Assembly (NCBI RefSeq): GCF_002896965.1
Contig: NZ_LYMM01000032.1
Coordinates: forward strand, 1-64,000
Origin: Novosphingobium guangzhouense
Lineage (GTDB): Bacteria; Pseudomonadota; Alphaproteobacteria; Sphingomonadales; Sphingomonadaceae
Reading direction: 5' to 3'
DNA: 64,000 nucleotides
Below, in pieces: positions 44,717-53,794 of the stretch. Below the pieces are notes generated by a model. The model saw only the letters and a list, made by a program, of their open reading frames with translations. It searched no databases and had not been told where the DNA came from. A program made the translations under genes and the position numbers. Every line of letters starts with the position of its first letter. Position 1 is the stretch's first letter.

Positions 44717-44740
44717 TGCTGGTTACTCCGAATTCTGGGG

Positions 44741-45037
44741 TTAGCCGACGGACACGATGCGCAGCAGGGTCATCTGCTGGCGGTGGCCGTTCTTGCGACG
44801 GTAGTTGTGGCGGCGGCGCTTCTTGAACACCACGACCTTCTCGCTCTTGGCCTGGGCGATGATCTCGGCCGCGACGGTCACGTTAGCGACGTCAGCGACT
44901 TCGCCGTCCTTGCCTGCAAGAAGGATATCACCCAGGGTGATCTTGTCACCGGCTTCACCAGCCAGCTTCTCGACCGCGATCTTGTCTCCGGCGGCAACCC
45001 GGTACTGCTTGCCGCCCGTGCGCACAACTGCGAACAT
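44741..45037 (-). CDS. rplU: 50S ribosomal protein L21
   Basis: The 98-residue protein begins [20 protein letters not shown] and ends with [23 protein letters not shown], both typical of bL21. The ATG at 45037 fits the family; a further ATG seven codons upstream is less likely. The leader between the promoter and this start is about 135 bases, long enough for autoregulation. Confidence 0.98.
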   Translation of the reverse strand: MFAVVRTGGKQYRVAAGDKIAVEKLAGEAGDKITLGDILLAGKDGEVADVANVTVAAEIIAQAKSEKVVVFKKRRRHNYRRKNGHRQQMTLLRIVSVG

Positions 45038-45178
45038 GGTGCCCTTACCTAATCTCAAAAATGCCCGAAACGAGCCGAAACAAACTTGCCCCGGCCGCTC
45101 AGGTCCCGAGGGACCATGGAACTTTTCGGGCGACGTGCCGACCGCCCCGCCTGACGCGAGGTGCCGGAAAGATGGGTG

Positions 45179-45207
45179 CCGTTAGGGGATGGGCCGATTC
45201 GTGTCAA
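45179..45207 (-). promoter_or_regulatory. Promoter of rplU-rpmA
   Basis: The minus strand reads TTGACA (45202-45207), a 17-base spacer, then TAACGG (45179-45184) as -10. The transcript would start near 45172 and carry a leader of about 135 bases. This leader includes a hairpin GGTCC-CGAG-GGACC near 45107-45120 (palindromic, so it forms on either strand) before the rplU start. A leader-based control by L21 is possible but not shown. Confidence 0.55.
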
Positions 45208-45302
45208 CCAAGGACTTGGCCGGAGCCGGGGCGCAGGGTGGCCCGCAGGCCGGTGGACAGAAAGCCCCTCCCGCTAGCCGCGCGCCATGCTATGGCAGCG
45301 CA

Positions 45303-45830
45303 ATGATCCGCGCGAAAGCCCGTTTGCTCGTCCTTTTCCTTCCTCTTGGCATGGCCGCCTGCGCCGCCTCGGGCAGTTATCCTTCGCTCGCGGTGCGCGA
45401 TGTGGAGCGTGCCCGCGGCTCTGCCGCGCCGGCTGCGGGAGAGGCGCAGGGCACTGCTCCTGCCCTGCCGCCCGCCAGCGCCGATCTCCAGACGCGGCTT
45501 GCCGGGCTGGTGAAGGTCGCCGAAGAGGCTGACCGCCGGTTCCAGTCCAACCGCCCCGCCGCGCAGCGCGCCGCAGCTGCGGCGGGGTCTACGTCGAGCG
45601 ATTCGTGGAGCACTGCCAGCGTTGCCCTGGCGAGGCTGGAGTCCAGCCGTTCGTCCGGCATGACGGCCCTGGCCGAACTCGACGTTCTTTATGCGGATGC
45701 GCGTAACAGGGCGCCGTTGGACGAATCGCCCGAAGTGAAGGCGATCGCTGATGCCCGCACCCAGGTCGCCGGTCTGCTGGACGCCCAGGACAAGGTGATC
45801 GCCAGTCTCGCCAGTCGTCTGAAGACCTGA
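45303..45830 (+). CDS. Putative lipoprotein
   Basis: The 175-residue protein has a lipoprotein signal (IRAKARLLVLFLPLGMAAC, Cys20), then an Ala-rich, mostly helical body with heptad-like spacing (VALARLESSRSSGMTALAELDVLYADARNRAP). No known domain can be named. The start at 45303 was chosen because the signal begins there; the longer frame from 45189 has a low-complexity front. It is close to the dihydroorotase gene but separated by 134 bases of G-rich DNA. Confidence 0.75.
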   Translation: MIRAKARLLVLFLPLGMAACAASGSYPSLAVRDVERARGSAAPAAGEAQGTAPALPPASADLQTRLAGLVKVAEEADRRFQSNRPAAQRAAAAAGSTSSDSWSTASVALARLESSRSSGMTALAELDVLYADARNRAPLDESPEVKAIADARTQVAGLLDAQDKVIASLASRLKT

Positions 45831-45964
45831 CGGGAAGCGCGCGGCCGGGGATCGGGCTCGGGGATCGGGGGCGGGGTCGGAACCGCAGGGATTGCCTTGA
45901 AAGCGGCGGGAGAGGAGCCTAGGTCGGCCTTCTTCGTGAAATTGCCGCAGAAAGGCCGTCCCAG

Positions 45965-47290
45965 ATGACTGCAACCGCACCCGAACTCGTCCTTTCCGGC
46001 GGCACCGTCCATACGCCGAGCGGCCCCGTGGTTGCCGACGTCGCCGTACGCGACGGCAAGATCCTGGGCCTCGGCTCTTATCCCGATGCTGCGCGGCGGA
46101 TCGACTGCACCGGCCTGGACGTGCTGCCCGGCGTGATCGACAGCCAGGTCCACTTTCGCGAGCCGGGGCTTGAGCACAAGGAAGACCTTGAAACCGGCAG
46201 CCGCGCGGCGGTGATGGGCGGGATCACGGCAGTGTTCGAGATGCCGAACACGAACCCCAACACCGACACCGAAGATCGCGTGCTCGACAAGCTGCGGCGC
46301 GCGCATCACCGCATGTACTGCGATCATGCGTTCTACGTGGGCGCCACCGCCGACAATGCGGTCGCGCTCGCGGATCTTGAGCGCATTCCCGGCACGGCGG
46401 GCGTGAAGATCTTCATGGGCGCATCGACCGGCAGCCTGCTGGTGGCAGAGGACGAGCAACTGGCCCGCGTGCTGGCGCATGGCCGCCGCCGCGTGGCCAT
46501 CCATGCCGAGGACGAGGCGCGGATGAACGCGCGCAAGGACCTGCGGGTCGAAGGCGATCCTTCCAGCCACCCGGTCTGGCGCGACGATGAAAGCGCGATG
46601 CTGGCGACGAACCGCATCCTGCGCCTTGCCCGCGAGGCCCGTCGTCCGATCCACATCCTGCACATCACCACCCCGGCCGAGCTGGAAGTGATCGCGCAGC
46701 ACCGCGACGTGGCAACCTGCGAAGTGACGCCCCAGCACCTGACGCTGGCGGCCGAGGAAGCCTATCCCACGATCGGCACGTTCGCGCAGATGAACCCGCC
46801 GATCCGGTCCGCCGCGCACCGTGACGGCTTGTGGCACTGGCTGCGCGCGGGCGTGCCGGACGTCATCGGTTCCGACCACGCACCCCACACGCGCGAGGAA
46901 AAGGCCAAGACGTATCCCAACAGCCCCTCCGGCATGCCGGGCGTGCAGACGCTGTTGCCGCTGATGCTCGATCACGTCGCCAAGGGGCGGCTGACGCTGG
47001 AGCGGCTGATCGACATGACCTCCTCGGGCGTCCAGCGCGTCTTCGGGCTGGTCGGCAAGGGGCGCATCGCGGTGGGCTATGACGCGGACTTCACCGTGGT
47101 CGACCGCAAGGGCACTTTCACCGTGACCGAGGAATGGGGCGAGAGCCGCTGCGGCTGGACCCCCTTCGCCGGGATGGAACTGGAAGGCCGCGTCGTCGGC
47201 ACCATCGTGCGCGGCCATGCGGCGATGTGGGAAGGCGAACTTGCCAACCAGGCGCAGGGCGAGGCGCTGCGGTTCGCCGGGGCGCTCTGA
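45965..47290 (+). CDS. pyrC: Dihydroorotase (class I)
   Basis: The 441-residue amidohydrolase has the metal-site HFREPG, the carboxylated-lysine region VKIFMGASTGSLL, HAEDEARMNARK, ILHITTPAELEVI and GSDHAPHTREEKAKTYPNSPSGMPG. This is the class I dihydroorotase pattern. It closes carbamoyl aspartate to dihydroorotate in pyrimidine synthesis. An allantoinase or hydantoinase is a less likely alternative. Confidence 0.93.
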   Translation: MTATAPELVLSGGTVHTPSGPVVADVAVRDGKILGLGSYPDAARRIDCTGLDVLPGVIDSQVHFREPGLEHKEDLETGSRAAVMGGITAVFEMPNTNPNTDTEDRVLDKLRRAHHRMYCDHAFYVGATADNAVALADLERIPGTAGVKIFMGASTGSLLVAEDEQLARVLAHGRRRVAIHAEDEARMNARKDLRVEGDPSSHPVWRDDESAMLATNRILRLAREARRPIHILHITTPAELEVIAQHRDVATCEVTPQHLTLAAEEAYPTIGTFAQMNPPIRSAAHRDGLWHWLRAGVPDVIGSDHAPHTREEKAKTYPNSPSGMPGVQTLLPLMLDHVAKGRLTLERLIDMTSSGVQRVFGLVGKGRIAVGYDADFTVVDRKGTFTVTEEWGESRCGWTPFAGMELEGRVVGTIVRGHAAMWEGELANQAQGEALRFAGAL

Positions 47291-47314
47291 CCCCGGCTCC
47301 ATCGTGCCGGAGGG

Positions 47315-48226
47315 CTACCCTGCCTTCCGGCGCGACAGGATATCCCAGCAGAACACGCCCACCGCCGCCCAGATGAAGGCGAAGCAGACCAGCTGGATCG
47401 GCTTGAGCGGTTCATCGAAGACGAACACGCTCATCAGGAACAGCCCGGTCGGCGTCACGAACTGGATAAAGCCCAGCACCGAGAAGGGCAGGGCGCGCGC
47501 GGCGGTGGCGAAAAGCATCAGCGGGATCGCGGTCAGCGGCCCGGCGCAAAGCAGCAACAGGCTGATCCGGGTGGACGAGCCCATCGCCAGGCCGCCCGGC
47601 TGCTGGATCTGCCACCACATCAGCCCAAGCGCAGGCAGGAACAGCACCAGCGTCTCCACCGTCAGGCCGGGCAGGGCTGCCACCGGGGCCAGCTTTCGCG
47701 CAAGGCCGTAGCAGGCGAAGCTCAGCGCCAGCATCAGGCTGATCCACAAGGTATCGAGCGCGCCCCGAGCCAGCAGCGCGACGCCGATCGTGGCAAGGGC
47801 CACGGCGATCCATTGTCGCCGCGTCAGCCTTTCCTTGAGGAAGACCGTCGCCGCCAGCACGTTCATCAGCGGGTTGATATAATATCCAAGACTGGCCGCG
47901 AGCACGTGGCCTTCCATGATGGCGACCACATATATCAGCCAGTTCGCGCCGATCAGGAACCCGCTGAGCGCCAAGGTGGCAAGGGTGCGCGGACTGGTCA
48001 GCGCGGCGCGAAGCGCGCTCCCCTGCCGCAGCACGACGACCGCGACGAGGCAGAACGGCAAAGTGCACATCAGCCGCCAGACCACCACTTCGAACGGGGC
48101 GACGTCTTTCAGCAAGGCGAAATAGAGGGGGAACAGGCACCAGATGCCATAGGCGCCGAATGCCGGAAGCAGCCCGGATACCGAGGGCGATTGGCGAGGT
48201 ATTCGGCTGGGTGTGGTCTCGGGCAT
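47315..48226 (-). CDS. rarD: RarD-type EamA transporter
   Basis: The 303-residue protein has about ten membrane helices and the RarD front (GLLPAFGAYGIWCLFPLYFALLKDVAPFEVVVWRLMCTLPF), SGFLIGANWLIYVVAIMEGHVLAASLGYYINPLMNVL, and CAGPLTAIPLMLFATAARALPFSVLGFIQFVTPT. The family exports drugs or metabolites; the name rarD comes from chloramphenicol sensitivity. It converges on pyrC with 24 bases between the stops. Confidence 0.92.
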   Translation of the reverse strand: MPETTPSRIPRQSPSVSGLLPAFGAYGIWCLFPLYFALLKDVAPFEVVVWRLMCTLPFCLVAVVVLRQGSALRAALTSPRTLATLALSGFLIGANWLIYVVAIMEGHVLAASLGYYINPLMNVLAATVFLKERLTRRQWIAVALATIGVALLARGALDTLWISLMLALSFACYGLARKLAPVAALPGLTVETLVLFLPALGLMWWQIQQPGGLAMGSSTRISLLLLCAGPLTAIPLMLFATAARALPFSVLGFIQFVTPTGLFLMSVFVFDEPLKPIQLVCFAFIWAAVGVFCWDILSRRKAG

Positions 48227-48456
48227 CGGCTGACATCTCTCCCGGCGGGTTGGGTATCCGCCCTGCCATGCCCCTTAGAAGGGCGTCGGAATGGGGGCAA
48301 CCACTCGCTCTGTCGGCGCTGTGCGAACGGTTCGTCGCAAAATCGAATCCTGACAGGCGCGTTGCGGTTTGTTCAGGATAGGTGGCCTAAAGATGAATGC
48401 GTAACGCGGATCGACTCGGATGGCCGGTTCGCTTCCTTGAGAAGAGGAGAGTTGAG

Positions 48457-48897
48457 ATGAACGCATTCTTCAAGGCCTCGGCCATCGCCGCAGCCGCTGC
48501 CAGCCTGACCGTCGCGCTGCCTGCTTCGGCTGCCATTGCGCCTTATGGCAACGGCTTCACCGCTCCCGGCGAACAGACTTACGAGCATGGCCGTGACCGT
48601 TATCGCTATTCGCGTGAGGATTATCGCCGGGGCTACGGCAGCCGCGACCGCTACCGTTATCGCGATGACCGTTACCGCAACGACTACCGCCGCAGTTCGT
48701 GGCGCGGCAACGATGGCCGTTACTACTGCCGTCGCAGCAACGGCACCACCGGGCTTCTGATCGGTGGCGCAGGCGGTGCGCTGCTTGGCCGCGAACTTGA
48801 CGGCGGCCGCGACCGGACCGTCGGCACCGTGCTCGGCGCGGCCGCAGGCGCCCTGCTTGGTCGCGAAGTCGACCGCGGCGGATCGCGCTGCCGCTAA
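48457..48897 (+). CDS. Glycine-zipper outer-membrane/periplasmic protein
   Basis: The 146-residue protein has a signal peptide (to ASAA, about residue 26), a Tyr/Arg/Asp-rich middle (RDRYRYSREDYRRGYG, RDRYRYRDDRYRND), a short Cys-containing YYCRRSNG, and then two glycine-zipper repeats (GLLIGGAGGALLGRELDGGRDRTVGTVLGAAAGALLGREVD). Such 2TM glycine-zipper proteins lie at the outer membrane. The gap of 230 bases upstream contains an inverted repeat ATCCTGA...TCAGGAT at 48347-48379 that may be regulatory. Confidence 0.88.
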   Translation: MNAFFKASAIAAAAASLTVALPASAAIAPYGNGFTAPGEQTYEHGRDRYRYSREDYRRGYGSRDRYRYRDDRYRNDYRRSSWRGNDGRYYCRRSNGTTGLLIGGAGGALLGRELDGGRDRTVGTVLGAAAGALLGREVDRGGSRCR

Positions 48898-49135
48898 GGC
48901 TTACTACCGACAGTTTTCCCCGCATGTACGGCGACTTGCGGGGGATCCGTCCGGGCTTTCAACCCTCGGGCGGGAGGGCGTCTGCATTCGTGCGGGCGCC
49001 CTCAAATACGTCTGCCGTCCTATCCCGAAATGGGACGGGCGGATTCCACCGCTGGCACCTTTGCGACTTTTCGCGTTTTCCAAAGCTATTGCCCCTAGCA
49101 GGGCCTTGCTGCCGCACCCTGAAGGAACCGCGACG

Positions 49136-49849
49136 ATGAAGACTCTGGCCCGAATGACTGCTCTTGGCCTGATGGGCACGCTGATGCTGGCGGGGTGCGG
49201 TTCAGGCGACAAGCAGCCAGATCCGGCCGATACCGACCCGGCGCTGAACGGCGCGCTGGGCGATCAGATCATGGTCGACCCCGAGATGGCGGGTGATCAG
49301 GGCGCGGCGGTATCGGCCGAGGGGCGCAGCATCACCATTCCCGCGCAGGATCGCACGCCCGAAGCCATCGCTGCTGCCAAGAAGCAGGCGGCGCAACTGG
49401 TCGGCGGTGCGCTCAAGCCCGTACCGAGCCCGACGCAGGGCGGGGCGGCCTCGCTTGCCGCCGGGGCAGCCACGGCCGCGCAGGTTGCCGCGGAAGCCAA
49501 GGTCGCCAAGGCGGACTGTTCGGCCAAGGTGCAGTATTCCAACACCTGGGCGGCCAGACTGCCTGCCGAACTGCCGGTCTATCCGCGCGGCGCAGTGCAG
49601 GAAGCCGCCGGGATCGACGGGCAGGGCTGTGCGCTGCGCGTGGTCAACTTCGCCACGCCGGTCAGCGTAAGCGACGTGGTAAGCTTCTATTACACCCGTG
49701 CGCTTGGGGCAGGGTACGGCGCCGAATACAAGATCGATGGCGGCGACAGTGTGCTGGGCGGCCGCAAGGATGGCAGGGCCTATGTCGTCTATGCGCGCAA
49801 GCTGGACAGCGGGCTGACCGAAGTGGACCTTGTCACCAGCGGAAAGTGA
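49136..49849 (+). CDS. Putative lipoprotein
   Basis: The 237-residue protein has a lipobox LMLAGC (Cys21) and an Asp/Gly-rich linker, then an Ala-rich stretch and a C-terminal domain of about 110 residues (LPVYPRGAVQEAAGIDGQGCALRVVNFATPVSVSDVVSFYYTRALGAGYGAEYKIDGGDSVLGGRKDGRAYVVYARK). That pattern recalls small domains seen with uncharacterised lipoproteins. I cannot assign a function. The 238 bases upstream show no gene. Confidence 0.8.
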   Translation: MKTLARMTALGLMGTLMLAGCGSGDKQPDPADTDPALNGALGDQIMVDPEMAGDQGAAVSAEGRSITIPAQDRTPEAIAAAKKQAAQLVGGALKPVPSPTQGGAASLAAGAATAAQVAAEAKVAKADCSAKVQYSNTWAARLPAELPVYPRGAVQEAAGIDGQGCALRVVNFATPVSVSDVVSFYYTRALGAGYGAEYKIDGGDSVLGGRKDGRAYVVYARKLDSGLTEVDLVTSGK

Positions 49850-49859
49850 CGGGGCCGGG

Positions 49860-51305
49860 CTACCTCAACCCCACGCCGATCACCGCGCGCGGCTGTTCCA
49901 TCTCGCCCGAAGCGACCGGATAGGCACAGTAGTCTGCCGCGTAGAAGCCCGTCGGCCGATGATTGCCCGAAAGTCCCACCCCGCCCATCGGCGCGGCATG
50001 GCTGGGGCCGATCGTCGGCCGGTTCCAGTTGACGATTCCGGCGCGCACATTGGCCCAGAAGCGGTTGTATTCCTGCGGGGTTCCACCCACCAGCGAGGCG
50101 GCAAGACCATAGCGCGACGCATTGGCCTGAGCGATCGCCTGGTCGAAGTCCGACACCTTGATCACCTGCAGGATCGGCCCGAACAGCTCTACGTCGGGTC
50201 GATCGGCCATCGCGGTTACGTCGATGATCGCGGGGCTGAGGAAGGGGGCGGTTTCATGCGTGCGGACAAGGTGCTTGATCGCGCGGCCACCGTGGCTGAG
50301 CAGGTAGAGGAAGCTTTCGGTCAGCCCGTCCGCCGCGGCATTGTCGATCACGGGGCCCATGAAGGGGGCAGGCTCATCGAAGGGCGCCCCCACGATCAGG
50401 CGATCGGCCAGCGATTTCACTTCCGCCATCAGCGCATCGTACATCGTGTCCTTCACGATCAGGCGGCGCGTGGCGGTGCAGCGCTGGCCGCTGGTGGCAA
50501 AGGCGGACTGGGCGACGATTGCGGCGGCGTCGGTCAGCTTGGGCGTGTCCCACACGACCATCGCGTTGTTGCCACCCATCTCCAGCGCCACCATGCGGTC
50601 GGGCCGTCCGGCAAGGCGGCGGTTGATGGCGATGCCGTTGGCGGCCGACCCGGTGAAAAGAACGCCGTCGATCCCTTCATGCGCCACGTAAGCCGCGCCC
50701 TCGGCCGGGCCGCCGGGGGCGAACTGGATCGCAGCGGCGGGAACACCGGCGCGGTGGAAGCAGCGGGTCAGCATCTCCCCTGTGGCGGGCGCGCGTTCGC
50801 TTGGCTTGAAGATCACCGCGTTGCCCGCGATCAGTGCAGGCACGATATGCGCGTTGGCAAGGTGGGCGGGATAGTTGAACGGGCTGAGCACCACGAGTAC
50901 GCCATGCGGCTTGTGGCGCACAGCCATCGCGCCCTGCAACGCTGAATCAAGCCGACGCTGGGCTGTCCGCTCGGCATAGGAGCGGATCGAGACTTCGACC
51001 TTGGCGATCACCGAATCGACCTCGGCGCGCGCTTCCCACATGGGCTTGCCCACTTCGCGGGCGATGCAGGTGGCCAGCGCTTCTGCATCCTTGCGCACTT
51101 CGTTGGCGAAGCGGCGCAGCAGTTCCATGCGGGTGGAAAGGGGCTGGGCCGCCCAAGATGGCCATGCGCGCCGCGCGCGTCCCACCGTTTCGTCCACGTC
51201 GGCGATCTGGCCGCGCCAGATTTCCGCCCCGCTGGCCGGTTCGTAGGAGACAATCTCCGCCTTGGTGTCGGGGGCGCCTTGTGCCCTCATGAGTTGTGCG
51301 GTCAC
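49860..51305 (-). CDS. astD: Succinylglutamate-semialdehyde dehydrogenase-like aldehyde dehydrogenase
   Basis: The 481-residue aldehyde dehydrogenase has the NAD-site loop SPFNYPAHLANAHIVPALIAGNAVIFKPSE, GVLFTGSAANG, the active-site Glu in ALEMGGNNAMVVWD and Cys in TSGQRCTATRRLIV. The end GGVGLSGNHRPTGFYAADYCAYPVAS matches AstD. AstD oxidises succinylglutamate semialdehyde in arginine catabolism. Neither astA nor astB is in the window, so the pathway may be elsewhere. Confidence 0.85.
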   Translation of the reverse strand: MTAQLMRAQGAPDTKAEIVSYEPASGAEIWRGQIADVDETVGRARRAWPSWAAQPLSTRMELLRRFANEVRKDAEALATCIAREVGKPMWEARAEVDSVIAKVEVSIRSYAERTAQRRLDSALQGAMAVRHKPHGVLVVLSPFNYPAHLANAHIVPALIAGNAVIFKPSERAPATGEMLTRCFHRAGVPAAAIQFAPGGPAEGAAYVAHEGIDGVLFTGSAANGIAINRRLAGRPDRMVALEMGGNNAMVVWDTPKLTDAAAIVAQSAFATSGQRCTATRRLIVKDTMYDALMAEVKSLADRLIVGAPFDEPAPFMGPVIDNAAADGLTESFLYLLSHGGRAIKHLVRTHETAPFLSPAIIDVTAMADRPDVELFGPILQVIKVSDFDQAIAQANASRYGLAASLVGGTPQEYNRFWANVRAGIVNWNRPTIGPSHAAPMGGVGLSGNHRPTGFYAADYCAYPVASGEMEQPRAVIGVGLR

Positions 51306-51409
51306 GTAATCACTTGGTCCCAGGGCATCGCCGTTTCCGGCAGTGTGTTACGGCTAATGCCCGGTTAGCTGATAGGCTTCGATATTTCATCCCAGTGGCA
51401 TAGGGATTC

Positions 51410-52834
51410 CTACTGTGGCGTAAACGACGCGGGTCTGAACGACCCGGGCAGCGGGGCCGGCCCCAGCTTCCTGCCAAGGGCGCGGATGTCGGCGACCTTG
51501 GCGTGGAGCGGGCTCCAGTCGTCATGCGTGTCGATCGCGGCCCAGATGCGTTCGACTTCGTCGATGAGTACGCCGGGAGGGGCGCTTTCCTGCCAGAACG
51601 GGTCTTCGACGGCGGCGGCGGGGGCATAGCCGGCCAGCAGCGTGCCGAAATCGTCATCTCCTGCATTGCGGCCGCCGCGATGCACGAAGAAGAACTGTTC
51701 GGGCGCAAGGCCGCTCTCCACCATGCTGCGCTCTGCCGCCTGCACGAGCGCGGTGTCGGCCTCCACCCCGCGCGATTCGATGCCCAGACGCCATGTGAAG
51801 CGGCGGCACAGCGCCTGCTGATAAAGCGGTCCGAAGCGCTCGAGCGCGGCGACCAGCGGCGCGGTTTCCGTCAGCGGGCGCAGCGCAATGGCCAGCTGCT
51901 GGCAGTTCCACAACAGCGCCTCTGCCTGGCGGCCGAAGGCGTAGAGGCCGGTACGGTCGAAATAGGCGGCGGTGAAGCGCGGATCCCAGCGCGGTGCCCA
52001 GCGCCACGGCCCATAGTCGAAGCTTTCGCCCGAAATGTTCATATTGTCGGTGTTGAGCACGCCATGGACGAAGCCCGCCACCATCCACGCGGCAGCCAGA
52101 TCGGCCAGCCGTTCGACGACCTGATGGAGCAGGATCACGGCCGGCTCGTCGCGCCCCGGCGCATCCTCGGGCGGCAGGCTGCCAGGGTAGGTTTCAAGGC
52201 TGTAGTCGACCAGCGCGGCCAGATGCGCGGTCTCTTCCAGCACGTAAAGGCGCTGGAAGCTGCCGATCCGGATGTGTCCGTGCGACAGACGCACCAGTAC
52301 GGCCGAGCGGGTGGGGGAAGGCTCGTCGCCGCGCCACAGTTCCTCGCCCGTTTCGATCACGGAGAAGGTCTTGCTGGTATCGACGCCCAGCGCTTCCAGC
52401 ATTTCGGTGGCAAGGATTTCGCGCACCGCGCCCTTCAGGGTCAGCCGCCCGTCGCCGTCGCGGCTCCACGGCGTCTGGCCCGAACCCTTGGTGCCAAGGT
52501 CCAGCAGGCGCCCGGCTGCATCGCGCATCTGTGCGAAAAGGAAGCCGCGCCCGTCGCCAAGGTCGGGGTTGTAGGTGCGGAACTGGTGCCCGTGATAGCG
52601 CAGCGCCAGCGGCTGCGGCAGGTTGCCGGGGAGCGGTTGGAACTGCCCGAAATGTGCTGTCCAGAGGGCCTCGTCGAAGCCATCGAGGCCCACGGCGGCG
52701 GCCCAGCGGTCGTTGCGCCAGCGCAGTTGGCGGCGCGGGAACGCAGCGGCGTGGACCGGGTCGCCGATCCATTGTGCGATCGTTTCGATTCGCGGATCGG
52801 GAAGATAGGGCGCGGGTTGCGGATCGCTTGGCAT
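51410..52834 (-). CDS. selO: SelO/YdiU pseudokinase (protein AMPylator)
   Basis: The 474-residue protein has the YdiU pattern: LRYHGHQFRTYNPDLGDGRGFLFAQMRD, GTKGSGQTPWSRDGDGRLTLKGAVREIL and the metal-binding GVLNTDNMNISGESFDYGPW. SelO transfers AMP to protein hydroxyls. The C-terminal end lacks the Cys or selenocysteine found in E. coli and mammalian versions (it ends FTPQ), so the redox switch seen there is missing here. Confidence 0.93.
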   Translation of the reverse strand: MPSDPQPAPYLPDPRIETIAQWIGDPVHAAAFPRRQLRWRNDRWAAAVGLDGFDEALWTAHFGQFQPLPGNLPQPLALRYHGHQFRTYNPDLGDGRGFLFAQMRDAAGRLLDLGTKGSGQTPWSRDGDGRLTLKGAVREILATEMLEALGVDTSKTFSVIETGEELWRGDEPSPTRSAVLVRLSHGHIRIGSFQRLYVLEETAHLAALVDYSLETYPGSLPPEDAPGRDEPAVILLHQVVERLADLAAAWMVAGFVHGVLNTDNMNISGESFDYGPWRWAPRWDPRFTAAYFDRTGLYAFGRQAEALLWNCQQLAIALRPLTETAPLVAALERFGPLYQQALCRRFTWRLGIESRGVEADTALVQAAERSMVESGLAPEQFFFVHRGGRNAGDDDFGTLLAGYAPAAAVEDPFWQESAPPGVLIDEVERIWAAIDTHDDWSPLHAKVADIRALGRKLGPAPLPGSFRPASFTPQ

Positions 52835-52910
52835 CGGGCGATAGTGGGGACCGCCCGGCCCGCTATCAAGCCGGGCATTTCGTTAAGTCTGATGAGGTTG
52901 CCGTTCGCGC

Positions 52911-53780
52911 ATGAAGGTTTTCGAAGATCGCTTCTGGTCCAGCCGCGACGGTCTCAAGCTCCATTTCCGCGATTATGCCGGTCCCGAAGGGGGCGAAACC
53001 GGGTTGCCCGTGCTGTGCCTTCACGGCCTGACCCGCAACGGGCGGGACTTCGACGTGCTGGCTCCGCGTCTTGCGGCCGCCGGGCGGCGGGTGATCTGCC
53101 CGGACCTGCGCGGGCGGGGGGACAGCGAATATGCCAAGGATTCCGCCACGTACACGCCGATCCAGTACGGAGAGGACGTCCTTGCCCTGATCGAGCAGGA
53201 AGGGCTTGAACGCTTCGTGGTGATCGGCACCTCGCTGGGCGGGCTGATGGCGATGGGGCTGGCGACGATCATTCCGGACAGGATCGCCGCCGCCGTGGTG
53301 AACGATGTCGGTCCCTGGCTCAAGCCGACCGGCCTTGCGCGTATCAAGGAGTATGTCGGGCAGGGCCGCACATGGCCCACCTGGGTCCATGCCGCGCGCG
53401 GGCTGGAGGAAATGCAGGCAGGCTCCCATCCGGGGCAGCCGCTCGATTTCTGGATCGGCATGGCCAAGCGGCTGATGACGGTCGGCGGCAACGGACGCAT
53501 CGTGTTCGACTATGACATGAAGATCGCGGAGCCGTTCCTGGCGCTTGACGTCAATGCCCAGCCGGACTTGTGGGCCGCTTGGGAAGCGCTGGCGCGGGTG
53601 CCGGTACTGGTTCTGCGCGGCGGCCTGTCGGACCTGCTTTCGGCGCAGACGCTGGACGACATGCTGCGCCGCTCCGAAATGGCAGAAGGGCTGACGTTGC
53701 CCAATGTCGGCCACGCTCCGACGCTGGACGAGCCCGAATCGGTGGCCGCGATCGAGCGGCTGCTGGCCAGAGCGGCCTGA
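52911..53780 (+). CDS. Alpha/beta hydrolase
   Basis: The 289-residue protein has VLCLHGLTRNGRDFDVLAPRL, CPDLRGRGDSEYA, the nucleophile elbow VVIGTSLGGLMAMGL, the acid in LRGGLSDLLSA and the histidine in LPNVGHAPTLDEPESV. It diverges from selO by 76 bases. Its substrate cannot be inferred; such enzymes include lactonases and esterases. Confidence 0.92.
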   Translation: MKVFEDRFWSSRDGLKLHFRDYAGPEGGETGLPVLCLHGLTRNGRDFDVLAPRLAAAGRRVICPDLRGRGDSEYAKDSATYTPIQYGEDVLALIEQEGLERFVVIGTSLGGLMAMGLATIIPDRIAAAVVNDVGPWLKPTGLARIKEYVGQGRTWPTWVHAARGLEEMQAGSHPGQPLDFWIGMAKRLMTVGGNGRIVFDYDMKIAEPFLALDVNAQPDLWAAWEALARVPVLVLRGGLSDLLSAQTLDDMLRRSEMAEGLTLPNVGHAPTLDEPESVAAIERLLARAA

Positions 53781-53794
53781 GGCAGAGAACACTT

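Noticed and set aside
45689..47302. A 537-codon minus-strand frame opposite pyrC
   Set aside because: The plus-strand dihydroorotase has clear catalytic motifs; the opposite frame is a GC-rich shadow.
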